Assembly (NCBI RefSeq): GCF_900104965.1
Contig: NZ_LT629757.1
Coordinates: forward strand, 1-64,000
Direction: 5' to 3'
DNA: 64,000 bases
From: Nocardioides scoriae
GTDB lineage: Bacteria; Actinomycetota; Actinomycetes; Propionibacteriales; Nocardioidaceae
The position numbers and the translations under genes are program-made. Under the pieces are notes generated by a model. That model had not been told where the DNA came from, did not search any database, and saw only the letters and a list, made by a program, of their open reading frames with translations. Positions 9,322 through 18,278 of the stretch are shown piece after piece (within the stretch, counting starts at the first letter, position 1; each line of letters begins with the position of its first letter).

Positions 9322-11004
9322 GTGACCTCTCACCTCCGCCTCAGCGCCGCCGCGCTCACCGTGCTCGCGGCCACCGCGTCCGCCACCGTCGGGCTCGCGC
9401 CCGCGCACGCCACGTCCGCGCCGCAGCGGGCGCACCAGTCCCGCACCACCCCGGCCCGCACGACCCCGGCCCGCGCCCAGTCCCGCACCACCCCGGCGCG
9501 GGTGCGCCGGGCGACCGGGCGGCTGCCGGGCGGCTACCGGCACCTCGTCGTGATCTACGAGGAGAACCACTCCTTCGACAACCTCTACGGCACGTGGGGG
9601 CCGGTGGGCGGCCGGGCCGTCGACGGGCTCGCGAACGCCACCCGCGCGCAGGAGACCCAGGTCGGCCAGGACGGCCAGCCCTACGGCTGCCTGCCCCAGG
9701 ACGACGTCAACCTGACCGCGCCGCCGCTCTCGGACCTGTGCCAGGACCGCGCCCACCAGGTCACCGCCGGCCACTTCGGCAACCGGCCCTTCACCATCGA
9801 CGACGTCATCGCGCCCGAGGACCGCACCTGCCCCGCGCCGGGCACCTCCGCGCCCAACGGCGTGCTGGAGGACTCGCCCGGCGCCGAGCCGGGCGGCTGC
9901 ACCCGCGACATCGTGCACCGCTTCTACCAGGAGCAGTACCAGCTCGACGGGGGCAAGCAGGACCGCTACACCACCGGTTCCGACGCGCTCGGCCTCACCC
10001 AGGGCACCTACGACACCCGCCGGCTGCCGATCTGGCGCTACCTGCACTCCCGGGGCGCCCCGAAGTACACGCTGGCCGACCGCTTCTTCCAGGCCGCCTT
10101 CGGCGGGTCGTTCCTCAACCACCAGTTCCTGGTGGCCGCCCGGGCGCCGATCGACACCTCGGCGGCCACCGACGGGGCCCGCAACTCGGTGCTCGACTCC
10201 AACGGGATGCCGACCTCCTACCCGCAGTACACCGCCACCGGACCGGTGGTCGACGACCGCCTGACGCAGTCGTGCGCCGACCCCGAGGCCGACGACGCCA
10301 CCCGCGCCTGCGGCGACTTCGCCGTCAACACCATCCAGCCCGGCTCGGCGCCCCACGGCTCCGGGCCGGCCATGGCGCTGGTCGACGACGCGAAGTACCC
10401 CACGATCGGCGACCGGCTCAGCGCCAAGGGGATCTCGTGGGGCTGGTACTCCGGCGGCTGGGACGACGCCGTCGCCGGCCGGCCCGGTGCGCTCTTCCAG
10501 TACCACCACCAGCCGCTCAACTACTTCCGCACCACCGCCGAGGGCGGCCCGCTGCGCTCGCACCTGCGCGACGAGAAGCGCTTCATCGCCTCCGCCAGGG
10601 CCGGCCGGCTCCCGGCCGTGTCCTTCGTCAAGCCCTACGGCGCGGAGAACGAGCACCCCGGCTACGCCAGCGAGTCCACCGGCTCGGACCACCTCGTCGA
10701 CCTGCTCGAGACGATCCGGCGCGGCCCGCAGGCGCGCTCCACGCTGGTGGTCGTGACCTACGACGAGTTCGGCGGGCAGTGGGACCACGTGGCGCCGCCG
10801 AAGGGCGACGCCTTCGGTCCCGGCACCCGGATCCCGGCGCTGGTCCTCGGTGGCCGGCAGCGGCGCTCCTCGGTCGACCACACGACGTACGACACCACCT
10901 CGATCCTGGCCACCATCGAGCACAGCTACGGCCTGCGGCCGCTGTCCCCGCGCGACGCGCGGGTGCGGGACCTGCGGGCGGCGGTGCGGGTGGGCCGGCG
11001 CTGA
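9322..11004 (+). CDS. Secreted phosphoesterase (phospholipase C / acid phosphatase family)
   Basis: A 560-residue exported hydrolase of the phosphoesterase family that includes non-haemolytic phospholipases C and AcpA-type acid phosphatases. Two diagnostic motifs are present: EENHSFDN at 80-87 and TYDEFGGQWDHV at 479-490. The signal peptide (about 1-32) ends AHA, followed by a linker with repeated RTTPAR units. The GTG at 9322 was chosen because it gives the signal peptide directly and has GAGGAG upstream; an in-frame ATG at 9259 would add 21 residues. It lies between GNAT and proS, which are normally close, so it looks like an insertion into the conserved order. The leaving group it acts on is not deducible. 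Confidence 0.88.
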   Translation: MTSHLRLSAAALTVLAATASATVGLAPAHATSAPQRAHQSRTTPARTTPARAQSRTTPARVRRATGRLPGGYRHLVVIYEENHSFDNLYGTWGPVGGRAVDGLANATRAQETQVGQDGQPYGCLPQDDVNLTAPPLSDLCQDRAHQVTAGHFGNRPFTIDDVIAPEDRTCPAPGTSAPNGVLEDSPGAEPGGCTRDIVHRFYQEQYQLDGGKQDRYTTGSDALGLTQGTYDTRRLPIWRYLHSRGAPKYTLADRFFQAAFGGSFLNHQFLVAARAPIDTSAATDGARNSVLDSNGMPTSYPQYTATGPVVDDRLTQSCADPEADDATRACGDFAVNTIQPGSAPHGSGPAMALVDDAKYPTIGDRLSAKGISWGWYSGGWDDAVAGRPGALFQYHHQPLNYFRTTAEGGPLRSHLRDEKRFIASARAGRLPAVSFVKPYGAENEHPGYASESTGSDHLVDLLETIRRGPQARSTLVVVTYDEFGGQWDHVAPPKGDAFGPGTRIPALVLGGRQRRSSVDHTTYDTTSILATIEHSYGLRPLSPRDARVRDLRAAVRVGRR

Positions 11005-11046
11005 ACCCCCGGTCACAGGGGCCTGGGGAGTCGTTAGCCTTGCGCG

Positions 11047-12837
11047 GTGAAGTCTCCCCAGGTCCTCCGGATGTCGTCCCTGTTCGTGCGCACGCTGCGC
11101 GAGGACCCCGTCGACGCCGAGGTGCCCAGCCACCGGCTGCTGGTCCGCGCGGGCTACATCCGTCGGGCCGCGCCCGGCATCTACACCTGGCTGCCGCTCG
11201 GCCTGCGCGTCTTCCGCAAGGTCGAGGCGATCGTGCGCGAGGAGATGGACGCCATGGGCGCCCAGGAGCTGCAGTTCCCGGCGCTGCTGCCCCGCGAGCC
11301 CTACGAGGCGACCAACCGCTGGACCGAGTACGGCCCCAACATCTTCCGGCTCCAGGACCGCAAGGGCGGTGACTACCTGCTCGGGCCGACCCACGAGGAG
11401 ATGTTCACCCTCGTGGTGAAGGACCTCTACTCCTCCTACAAGGACCTCCCGGTCTGGCTCTACCAGATCCAGACGAAGTACCGCGACGAGGCGCGTCCGC
11501 GCGCGGGCCTGATGCGCGGGCGCGAGTTCGTGATGAAGGACAGCTACTCCTTCGACGTCACCGACGCCGGCCTCGACGCGTCGTACGCCGCGCACCGGGC
11601 GGCGTACGTCAGGACCTTCGACCGGCTCGGGTTCGACTACGTCGTCGTGCGGGCGACCAGCGGTGCGATGGGCGGCTCGCGCTCGGAGGAGTTCCTCGCG
11701 AGCAGCGAGGTGGGGGAGGACACCTACGTCCGCTGCACCACCTGCGACTACGCCGCCAACGTCGAGGCCGTGCAGGTGCCGGCGCCCGCCCCCGTGGCCC
11801 ACGACGACGTCCCGGCCGCGCACGCCGAGAAGACGCCCGACACCCCGACCATCGCGACCCTGGTCGACCACCTCAACGAGGCCTACCCGCGCGAGGACCG
11901 CCCCTGGCACGCCGGCGACACCCTCAAGAACGTGCTGGTCGTGCTCAAGCACGCCGACGGCACCCGCGAGCCGCTGGCCATCGGCCTGCCCGGAGACCGC
12001 GAGGTCGACCAGAAGCGGCTCGAGGGCATGCTCGAGCCGACCGAGGTCGAGCCGATGGACGAGGCGGAGTTCGCCCGCCACCCCGCGCTGGTCAAGGGCT
12101 ACATCGGCCCCGGTGCGCTGGGCTCGGAGCAGGCCTCCGGCATCCGCTACCTGCTCGACCCGCGGGTCGGGGAGGGCACCCGCTGGGTGACCGGCGCCGA
12201 CACCCCCGGCAGCCACGTGATCGACCTCGTGGCGGGGCGCGACTTCACCGGCGACGGCACCATCGAGGCCGCCCAGGTGCGCGACGGCGACGCCTGCCCG
12301 CAGTGCGCGACGGAGGGCCGCGACGGGGTCCTCGAGACCGCCCGCGGCATCGAGATGGGCCACATCTTCCAGCTCGGCCGCAAGTACGCCGAGGCGCTCG
12401 ACCTCAAGGTGCTCGACGAGAACGGCAAGCTGGTGACCGTCACCATGGGCTCCTACGGCATCGGCGTCTCGCGCGCCGTGCCGGTCATCGCCGAGGACAA
12501 CCACGACGAGCTCGGGCTGGTGTGGCCCCGCGAGGTCGCCCCCGCCGACGTCCACCTCGTGGCCACCGGCAAGGACTCCGCCGTGTTCGAGGCCGCCGCC
12601 ACGCTCGCCGACGCGCTCGCCGCCGAGGGCGTCGAGGTCATCTACGACGACCGCCCCAAGGTCAGCCCCGGCGTGAAGTTCAAGGACGCCGAGCTGATCG
12701 GCGTGCCGACCATCGTCACCGTCGGTCGCGGCCTCGTCGACGGCAACGTCGAGGTCAAGGACCGCCGCTCCGGCGTACGCACCGAGGTGCCCGTGGGCGA
12801 GGCCGTCGCTCACCTGGTGGGGGTCGTGCGGGGGTAG
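11047..12837 (+). CDS. proS: Prolyl-tRNA synthetase, bacterial type
   Basis: A 596-residue class II aminoacyl-tRNA synthetase that charges tRNA-Pro. Motif 2 ([21 protein letters not shown]), the class II core and the C-terminal anticodon-binding domain (from about 485, [22 protein letters not shown]) are present. An insertion domain of the YbaK-type editing fold lies between motifs 2 and 3 (about 245-400), as in E. coli-type ProS. The GTG start is 6 nt after TAGCCT (11035-11040), suggesting a leaderless transcript. A 34-bp perfect palindrome 8 bp past the stop is the likely terminator. Confidence 0.97.
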   Translation: MKSPQVLRMSSLFVRTLREDPVDAEVPSHRLLVRAGYIRRAAPGIYTWLPLGLRVFRKVEAIVREEMDAMGAQELQFPALLPREPYEATNRWTEYGPNIFRLQDRKGGDYLLGPTHEEMFTLVVKDLYSSYKDLPVWLYQIQTKYRDEARPRAGLMRGREFVMKDSYSFDVTDAGLDASYAAHRAAYVRTFDRLGFDYVVVRATSGAMGGSRSEEFLASSEVGEDTYVRCTTCDYAANVEAVQVPAPAPVAHDDVPAAHAEKTPDTPTIATLVDHLNEAYPREDRPWHAGDTLKNVLVVLKHADGTREPLAIGLPGDREVDQKRLEGMLEPTEVEPMDEAEFARHPALVKGYIGPGALGSEQASGIRYLLDPRVGEGTRWVTGADTPGSHVIDLVAGRDFTGDGTIEAAQVRDGDACPQCATEGRDGVLETARGIEMGHIFQLGRKYAEALDLKVLDENGKLVTVTMGSYGIGVSRAVPVIAEDNHDELGLVWPREVAPADVHLVATGKDSAVFEAAATLADALAAEGVEVIYDDRPKVSPGVKFKDAELIGVPTIVTVGRGLVDGNVEVKDRRSGVRTEVPVGEAVAHLVGVVRG

Positions 12838-12845
12838 GCGGGGTG

Positions 12846-12879
12846 GGGCAGTTTCCCCGGTCGACCGGGGAAACTGCCC
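12846..12879. terminator. Perfect 34-bp palindrome after proS (dispersed element, copy 1)
   Basis: Arms gggcagtttccccgg/ccggggaaactgccc around TCGA. The identical 34 bp recurs at 14075-14108. A half-site gggcagtttc follows at 12907-12916. There is no U-tract. The element lies 8 bp after proS, so a terminator or mRNA 3'-end role is likely. The rest of 12838-13070 holds no gene. Confidence 0.8.
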
Positions 12880-13082
12880 GCCGAACCGGACGAAAGGCCC
12901 ACCGACGGGCAGTTTCGGCCGACATCGACGCCCGGATCGTCGGACTGCGTCCGCGCCCGTCGTACGCCGCGCGCACGTCCTGCCCGCCCCGGACGGTGGA
13001 CTCCGACAACGATCGCGTCACGGGGGCTGGTGCCCGGGCGGGTTCCTTCCTACGGTGAGGGCCTCTCTCGGGAAGGAAACCC

Positions 13083-14054
13083 ATGTCTCGCATCCTCGTG
13101 CGGGCGGCCCTGACGGCCGCCCTCGCCACCACCCTCACCGCCGGTGTCTCCAGCGCCGCCTTCGCGCCCACGGCGACCGCCGCGCCCTCGACCCGCTCGG
13201 TCGACTGCGTCGAGACCGGCCACGCCGACCACGCCGGCTCGTCGGCCCGGGTCGCCCCCGGCCACGGCAGCGGCAGGGCCGACACCCGCGAGGTGAGCCC
13301 CGCGGAGCAGCGCCAGATCGACCAGAGCACCCGCGCGATCCTCAAGAAGAAGCGCCAGCAGCAGTCGCGCTCCCTCGCCGCGGGCAACAGCATCGCGAGC
13401 ATCCCGGTCTACGTGCACGTGATGATCGGCAACGGCAACGCCGGCAACGTGACCGACAGCCAGATCACCCGCCAGATCTCGGTGCTCAACCAGACCTACG
13501 GCGGCGCCGACGTCAACGGGGCCGGGCTCAACACCGGCGTGGGGTTCTACCTCGCCGGCACCGACCGCTACGTCAACAACTCCTGGCACCAGGACAAGCA
13601 GAGCTCGACGTACCGCGCGAAGACCCGCCTCGGTGGCAAGAACGCCCTCAACATCTGGCTCGTCGACTTCAGCTACCTCGGGGTCGCGACCTTCCCGTGG
13701 GACTACGCCAAGCAGCCGAAGATCGACGGCATCCGGGTGCAGTACAGCTCCCTGCCCGGCGGCAGCGCCACCAACTACAACCTCGGTGAGACCGCCACCC
13801 ACGAGGCCGGCCACTGGCTCGGGCTCTACCACACCTTCCAGGGCGGCTGCGCCGACCCGGGCGACTCCGTGAGCGACACCCCGGCCCAGGCCTCGCCCTC
13901 GACGGGCTGCCCCACCGGCCGCGACAGCTGCACGGCCCCCGGCACCGACCCGATCCACAACTACATGGACTACAGCTACGACAGCTGCTACACGACGTTC
14001 AGCGCGGGCCAGGACTCGCGCATCGACCAGATGTGGGCGGCGTACCGCGCCTGA
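13083..14054 (+). CDS. Secreted M43-family (pappalysin-like) zinc metalloprotease
   Basis: A 323-residue exported protease. A signal peptide covers about 1-34 (cleavage near TATAA-PS), followed by a Ser/His-rich propeptide to about 100. The metzincin motif HEAGHWLGLYH spans 240-250 with H240, E241, H244 and H250, and the Met-turn is NYMDYS with M295, closed by the family's C-terminal SYDSCYTTFSAGQ. Paired Cys residues flank the active site. The ATG has a strong ribosome site GGAAGG at 13071-13076, unlike the leaderless housekeeping genes around it. The same perfect palindrome sits about 200 bp upstream and immediately downstream, so the gene may have been inserted as a cassette. Confidence 0.92.
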   Translation: MSRILVRAALTAALATTLTAGVSSAAFAPTATAAPSTRSVDCVETGHADHAGSSARVAPGHGSGRADTREVSPAEQRQIDQSTRAILKKKRQQQSRSLAAGNSIASIPVYVHVMIGNGNAGNVTDSQITRQISVLNQTYGGADVNGAGLNTGVGFYLAGTDRYVNNSWHQDKQSSTYRAKTRLGGKNALNIWLVDFSYLGVATFPWDYAKQPKIDGIRVQYSSLPGGSATNYNLGETATHEAGHWLGLYHTFQGGCADPGDSVSDTPAQASPSTGCPTGRDSCTAPGTDPIHNYMDYSYDSCYTTFSAGQDSRIDQMWAAYRA

Positions 14055-14071
14055 CCCCGGTTCGTCCCGCG

Positions 14072-14111
14072 CGAGGGCAGTTTCCCCGGTCGACCGGGGA
14101 AACTGCCCTCG
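14072..14111. terminator. Perfect 40-bp palindrome after the M43 gene (dispersed element, copy 2)
   Basis: The 34-bp core of 12846-12879 is repeated exactly and extended by three more pairs on each side (cga/tcg), giving a 20-bp stem whose centre is TCGA. It lies between the convergent M43 and aldo/keto reductase genes and probably works on both strands. Confidence 0.82.
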
Positions 14112-14178
14112 TGGCGTTCGTGGGCCCGTCCTCGCGCGGGACGTCATCCACTGCAGTCGTCAGGACGACCACCTCGTA

Positions 14179-14240
14179 CGACGTCCCGGCGCGCCCGGCG
14201 ACGTCCCGGCGCGCCCGGCGACGCCCCGGCCCGGCCCGGC
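14179..14240. repeat. 20-bp tandem repeat, two exact copies and a degenerate third
   Basis: Unit cgacgtcccggcgcgcccgg at 14179-14198 and 14199-14218; a third copy from 14219 has C-for-T and other changes. It lies in the 3' flank of the leftward aldo/keto reductase gene. No other feature is seen in 14112-14301. Confidence 0.75.
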
Positions 14241-14301
14241 GAGACAAACCGCCCGCCCGGCGACGCCCAGGCCCGTCCGGCGCCGTCTGACCCGCGACCC
14301 C

Positions 14302-15258
14302 CTAGATCGCGTCCAGCTCGACGAGGTCCTCGGGGGTGGGCTGCCAGCGGACGGCGGCGGCGTTGGTGCGGACCTGGTCGGGACGGGTGGCGCCCGAGAT
14401 GACCGAGCCGACCGCGGGCTGGGCGGCGAGACCGGCGATGGCGACGTCGGTGGGGGTGAGGTCGCGAGCGGCGGCGTACGCCTCGAGCGCCTCGATGCGG
14501 TCCCAGTCGGCGCGGTCGAGCCACTGGGACCGGGTGGGGTCGAGCTGGGCGCGGGAGCCGTCGGGGGCGGCCTCGCCGCGGCGGTACTTGCCGGTCAGCA
14601 GGCCGTACTCCAGCGGGAAGAACGGCAGCACCCCGAGGCCGAAGCGCTCGCACACGGGGACGACCTCGCGCTCCAGCGAGCGGTCGAGCAGGGAGTAGCG
14701 GTTCTGCGCCGAGACGAATCGCTCCAGACCGCGGGTCTCGGCGGTCCACGACGCGTCGGCGACCTGCCAGCCGGTGAAGTTGGAGCATCCGACGTAGCGG
14801 ACCTTGCCCTCCTGGACGAGCTCGGTCAGCACGGCGAGCGTCTCGGCCACCGGCGTCACCTCGTCGGGCACGTGGATCTGGTAGAGGTCCAGGTGGTCGG
14901 TGCGCAGCCGGCGCAGGCTGGCCTCGACGGCCCGTCGGACGTAGCGGCGCGACCCGCGCACCCCGTGGTCGGCCCCGTTGGTGCCCTGCATGTCGGCGCC
15001 GAACTTGGTGGCCACCACGAACTCGTCGCGTCGTCCCTGCAGCGCCTCGCCGAGCATCGACTCGCTCGCGCCCGGCTCCGCGCCGTAGACGTCGGCGGTG
15101 TCGAGCAGCGTCACGCCGGTGTCCTGGGCGGCGTCGAGGATCGCCGACACGCCGTCCTGGTCGACGCGGCGGCTGAAGGCGTTGCAGCCGATGCCGACGG
15201 CGCTCACCACGAGTCCGGAGGCGCCGAGCGGACGGTAGGTCATCTCCGAGGGGGTCAT
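14302..15258 (-). CDS. Aldo/keto reductase
   Basis: A 318-residue TIM-barrel oxidoreductase, NADPH-dependent in this family. The catalytic tetrad is complete: D53, Y58 (LLDTADVYG), K85 (ATKFG) and H130 (DLYQIHVPD). The substrate-side GCSNFTGWQ and the cofactor loop near SVISGATRPDQV are present. It resembles AKR11/12-type general aldehyde/sugar reductases, but the substrate is not set by the motifs. The ATG at 15256-15258 lies 6 nt after TAGGGT (15265-15270 on this strand), so the mRNA is probably leaderless. It converges with the M43 gene across the 40-bp palindrome. Confidence 0.92.
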   Translation of the reverse strand: MTPSEMTYRPLGASGLVVSAVGIGCNAFSRRVDQDGVSAILDAAQDTGVTLLDTADVYGAEPGASESMLGEALQGRRDEFVVATKFGADMQGTNGADHGVRGSRRYVRRAVEASLRRLRTDHLDLYQIHVPDEVTPVAETLAVLTELVQEGKVRYVGCSNFTGWQVADASWTAETRGLERFVSAQNRYSLLDRSLEREVVPVCERFGLGVLPFFPLEYGLLTGKYRRGEAAPDGSRAQLDPTRSQWLDRADWDRIEALEAYAAARDLTPTDVAIAGLAAQPAVGSVISGATRPDQVRTNAAAVRWQPTPEDLVELDAI

Positions 15259-15367
15259 GTCCCGACCCTACGAGGCGCCCGCCACCCCTCGACGGCCCGT
15301 GCGGCCCTCCGGCGCGTGCGGCAGCGAGCGCGCGGGCGGAGCGGCGGTCGGCACCTCCGTGCGCGGA

Positions 15368-15382
15368 ACGTTGCACGAACGT
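15368..15382. promoter_or_regulatory. Candidate operator acgtt-N5-aacgt upstream of the Tat-exported amidase
   Basis: Inverted repeat acgtt (15368-15372)/aacgt (15378-15382) with spacer gcacg, about 75 bp before the GTG at 15458. It is short enough to occur by chance. Confidence 0.25.
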
Positions 15383-15457
15383 CATCCGGCGACTTCTGGC
15401 CGACACGTGGGTCTGCTCGGGTGTCGGGGACCCGTCATCTGCTCGGAGGAGACCCCC

Positions 15458-16774
15458 GTGCCCGCTCACCCGCCCGTCCCCGCCACCGCCCACGAGCCCG
15501 CACCGGGAGTCGGCCCCGCGGCCGCTCCCGCCGTCGGGCCGGCCCGGCGCTCGATGCTGCGCGCCGCCGCTGCGAGCGCCCTCGGTGGCGCCCTCGTCGT
15601 CGGCGAGCAGGGCGCCGCGTCGGCTGCGCCCGTCGCCGCCGCCCGGCCGATCCAGGTGCTCCAGCCCGGGGTCGGCCGCACCCGGGGTCGCTACGTCCCG
15701 GCCCGGGCCGACGAGGTGCTGTGGGGCCGGCTTCCCAACCGCGACACCCCGCCGGTGGCCGTGGTGCGCTCGGGCGACGTCGTCACCCTCGACACCATCT
15801 CCCACGAGGGCCTGCTGGAGGACCAGGGCCAGGACCCCCGCCAGTTCTTCGAGCAGTACGGCGTGGCCGAGCGCTCGGTGCTGCGCGACGCCGTCGCCGT
15901 GGCCGCTCGTACGCCGCACGACGGGCCCGGCCCCCACGTCGTGACCGGCCCGATCGCGGTGCGCGGCGCCGAGCCGGGCGACGTCTTGAGGATCGACGTG
16001 CTCGACCTGCCGCTGCGGGTGCCGTACGGCGTGATCTCCAACCGGCACGGCAAGGGCGCGCTGCCGGGGGAGTACCCCGAGCAGTTCGAGGGCCAGCCGT
16101 CGGCGCGGCGGTACTTCAACGAGGGCGGCAACATCAGCGTCTTCGCCGCTGCCGAGCGCACCCGCGGCCGGCTGCGCGGACGGCTCCCGGGGGCGGTCAA
16201 GGTGGGCTTCGACCTGCACCCCTTCATGGGCATGATGGGCGTCGCCCGCGACACCTCGGCCCTGGTCGACTCCGTCCCGCCGACCGACGCCGGTGGCAAC
16301 ATCGACATCAACGACCTGACCGTCGGCTCGACGCTCTACCTGCCGGTGCAGGTGGCGGGCGCGATGTTCTTCGCCGGCGACCCCCACATGGCCCAGGGCG
16401 ACGGCGAGGTCGCGCTGACCGCCATGGAGGGCTCGCTGCGCCCGACCTTCCGGCTCACCGTGATCAAGAAGGGCTCGACGAAGGCACCGCGGCCGGCGTA
16501 CGACGCGCCCTTCGCCGAGAACCGCGACTTCTGGATCCCGATCGGGCTCAGCGACCCCGACGGCCCCGAGAACGGCGGCAACGCGACCAGCCTCGACCTC
16601 GCCATGAAGAGCGCGGTCCGCCAGGCCATGGCCTTCCTCACCGAGGAGCTCGGGATGGCGGGGCCGGTGGCGTACGCCTACCTCTCCGCGGCCGCCGACT
16701 TCCAGTGCTCGCAGGTCGTCGACCGCACCACCGGCATCCACGCCCTGATCCGCAAGGCCGACTTCGGGAGGTGA
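15458..16774 (+). CDS. Tat-exported acetamidase/formamidase-family protein
   Basis: A 438-residue protein of the FmdA/AmdA family, which hydrolyses short amides such as formamide or acetamide. Family patches HPFMGMMGVA and GGNIDINDLTVGSTLYLP, followed by GDPHMAQGDGEV, are clear. The N-terminus is unusual: a Pro/Ala-rich stretch leads to a twin-arginine motif ARRSMLRAAAASALGG and a hydrophobic segment ending near ASA-AP, so export through Tat is predicted. The GTG at 15458 has GGAGGA at 15445-15450, spacing 7; the reading frame runs open further upstream, but that part has no ribosome site. No amide transporter lies nearby. Confidence 0.88.
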   Translation: MPAHPPVPATAHEPAPGVGPAAAPAVGPARRSMLRAAAASALGGALVVGEQGAASAAPVAAARPIQVLQPGVGRTRGRYVPARADEVLWGRLPNRDTPPVAVVRSGDVVTLDTISHEGLLEDQGQDPRQFFEQYGVAERSVLRDAVAVAARTPHDGPGPHVVTGPIAVRGAEPGDVLRIDVLDLPLRVPYGVISNRHGKGALPGEYPEQFEGQPSARRYFNEGGNISVFAAAERTRGRLRGRLPGAVKVGFDLHPFMGMMGVARDTSALVDSVPPTDAGGNIDINDLTVGSTLYLPVQVAGAMFFAGDPHMAQGDGEVALTAMEGSLRPTFRLTVIKKGSTKAPRPAYDAPFAENRDFWIPIGLSDPDGPENGGNATSLDLAMKSAVRQAMAFLTEELGMAGPVAYAYLSAAADFQCSQVVDRTTGIHALIRKADFGR

Positions 16775-16787
16775 TCGCCCCAGGTCG

Positions 16788-16852
16788 GGGTAGTCCGAGA
16801 CGTTCGGCAGGCCGAGACGGACACAACGGATGCCGAACGTCTCGGACTACCC
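16788..16852. terminator. Bidirectional terminator: 22-bp perfect inverted repeat
   Basis: Left arm 16788-16809 (starting gggtagtccgagacg) and right arm 16831-16852 are exact reverse complements separated by 21 nt. The loop itself contains gccgagacgg, echoing the arm. It separates the convergent amidase and tldE genes. A C-tract (16854-16860) follows on the + strand. Confidence 0.75.
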
Positions 16853-16877
16853 GCCCCCCCGGGGACAGCGAGCCGGC

Positions 16878-18278
16878 TCAGCCCGAGGCACCGCCGGTGA
16901 AGTTCCACGAGGCGAGGTGCAGGGCCGGGCAGGAGAACCGGGGCGAGGTGGCGGTGTAGGTGTCGCCCGGGATCGGGGTGGCGGTGCGGCCGACGGCGCG
17001 GACGTTGCCGGGCGCCAGCGCCTGCTCGTAGGCCTGGGTGAAGCGGAAGTTCTTCACCGGGCGGGTGACCCGGCCGTCCTCGACCAGCCAGACGCCGTTG
17101 CGGGTCAGGCCGGTGATCGACAGGGTGCGGGGGTCCAGGACGCGGGTGTACCAGAAGTCGGTCACCAGCAGTCCGCGCTCCACGCCCGCCACCAGCGCGG
17201 CCACCGAGGCGTCGGCCGCGGGGCCGTCGGCCTCGTCCGCCACCGCGTCGAAGCCGTCGGTGGGCACGATCCCGAGGTGGCGGGCCGAGGGGCCGGTGCC
17301 GAAGCGGTTCTCGGCGTCGTGGCCGGTGCTGGTGGTGCCCGCCTCGGCGGCGGTGCGCCGGTCGTGGGTGACGTGGCGGGTGACGCCGTCCTCGACCAGC
17401 ACCAGCCGCTGCCGCGGGGTGCCCTGCGAGTCGTAGCCGACGCCGACCGCGAGCGGGTCGTCGACCACGGTGACGGCCGGGTCGAACTGCGAGGCCCCGA
17501 CGCGCACGAAGGAGCGGCGCTCGTTGACGGCCTTGCCGTTGAAGGCGCCGAAGGCGAGGTTGGTCAGCAGGTCGGAGACGGCGTCGGGCTCGAGGACGAC
17601 CTCGTAGCGCCCCGGCTCCAGCTCGACGGGCTCGGCCCAGGCGCGGGCCTTGGCCGCGGCCCGGGCGCCGAGGGCGGTGCCGTCGAGGTCGGCGAGCCGC
17701 AGCGGCATCGCGCGGGCGACGCCGTCGGCGCGGCCCTCGGTCGCCTCGGCGCGGGCGACGCCGGCGAGGCCGCACTCGGCGGCCCGCCCCGAGACGAGCT
17801 GGCCGGCCGAGCTGGCCAGCGCGCTGTGCCGGTGGGTGGTGCGGCAGTAGCCGGCCGTCTCGAGGCCGGCCGCGCCGTCGACGAAGGCCCGCACGACCTC
17901 GGCGCGGTCGGTGGGCGACGCGTGGGCGGTGGCCTCGTCCGGCGGCGTGGCGTGCGCCGGGTCGACCGGTGCGAGCAGGCCGGGCCAGCTGGGGTCGGCG
18001 GGCGCGACGCGGGTCGAGGCGGCCACCCGCTCGACCAGCCGGTCGAGGTCGCCGGCACCGACGACGCTGGCGGACCCGGCCGCGGTGCGGCCCTCGTGGT
18101 GCACCAGCACCCGGACGGTGGTGACGTCCTCGGCGACGTTCTGGTGGATCACCGAGCCGGCGAAGCGGGTCAGCGCCACCTCGTGGCGGTCGGCCTCGAC
18201 CGTCACGTCGGCGCCGGGGAGCGCGCGGCCGACGGCCTCGACGGCGGCGGTGGCGAGGTCCTCCTGGGGGGTGCTCAT
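16878..18278 (-). CDS. tldE: TldE/PmbA-family metalloprotease subunit
   Basis: A 466-residue partner of TldD; in E. coli the TldD-TldE heterodimer is a processive peptidase that trims unfolded peptides, matures microcin B17 and degrades CcdA. This subunit lacks the HExxxH zinc motif, as expected for TldE, and has the PmbA-type C-terminal beta-rich domain (GLLVTDFWYTRVLDPRTLS, NFRFTQAYEQAL). The ATG overlaps the tldD stop by 4 nt (ATGA), so the pair is translationally coupled. No RiPP precursor or other obvious substrate gene is visible nearby. Confidence 0.92.
   Translation of the reverse strand: MSTPQEDLATAAVEAVGRALPGADVTVEADRHEVALTRFAGSVIHQNVAEDVTTVRVLVHHEGRTAAGSASVVGAGDLDRLVERVAASTRVAPADPSWPGLLAPVDPAHATPPDEATAHASPTDRAEVVRAFVDGAAGLETAGYCRTTHRHSALASSAGQLVSGRAAECGLAGVARAEATEGRADGVARAMPLRLADLDGTALGARAAAKARAWAEPVELEPGRYEVVLEPDAVSDLLTNLAFGAFNGKAVNERRSFVRVGASQFDPAVTVVDDPLAVGVGYDSQGTPRQRLVLVEDGVTRHVTHDRRTAAEAGTTSTGHDAENRFGTGPSARHLGIVPTDGFDAVADEADGPAADASVAALVAGVERGLLVTDFWYTRVLDPRTLSITGLTRNGVWLVEDGRVTRPVKNFRFTQAYEQALAPGNVRAVGRTATPIPGDTYTATSPRFSCPALHLASWNFTGGASG

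Noticed and set aside
15257-15457. Longer N-terminus for the acetamidase-family protein
   Set aside because: No ribosome site upstream, unconserved sequence, and it would bury the Tat signal; GTG at 15458 has GGAGGA.
12838-16870. Insertion sequence or prophage in the accessory block
   Set aside because: No transposase, integrase or phage structural gene; the palindromes alone do not show mobility.
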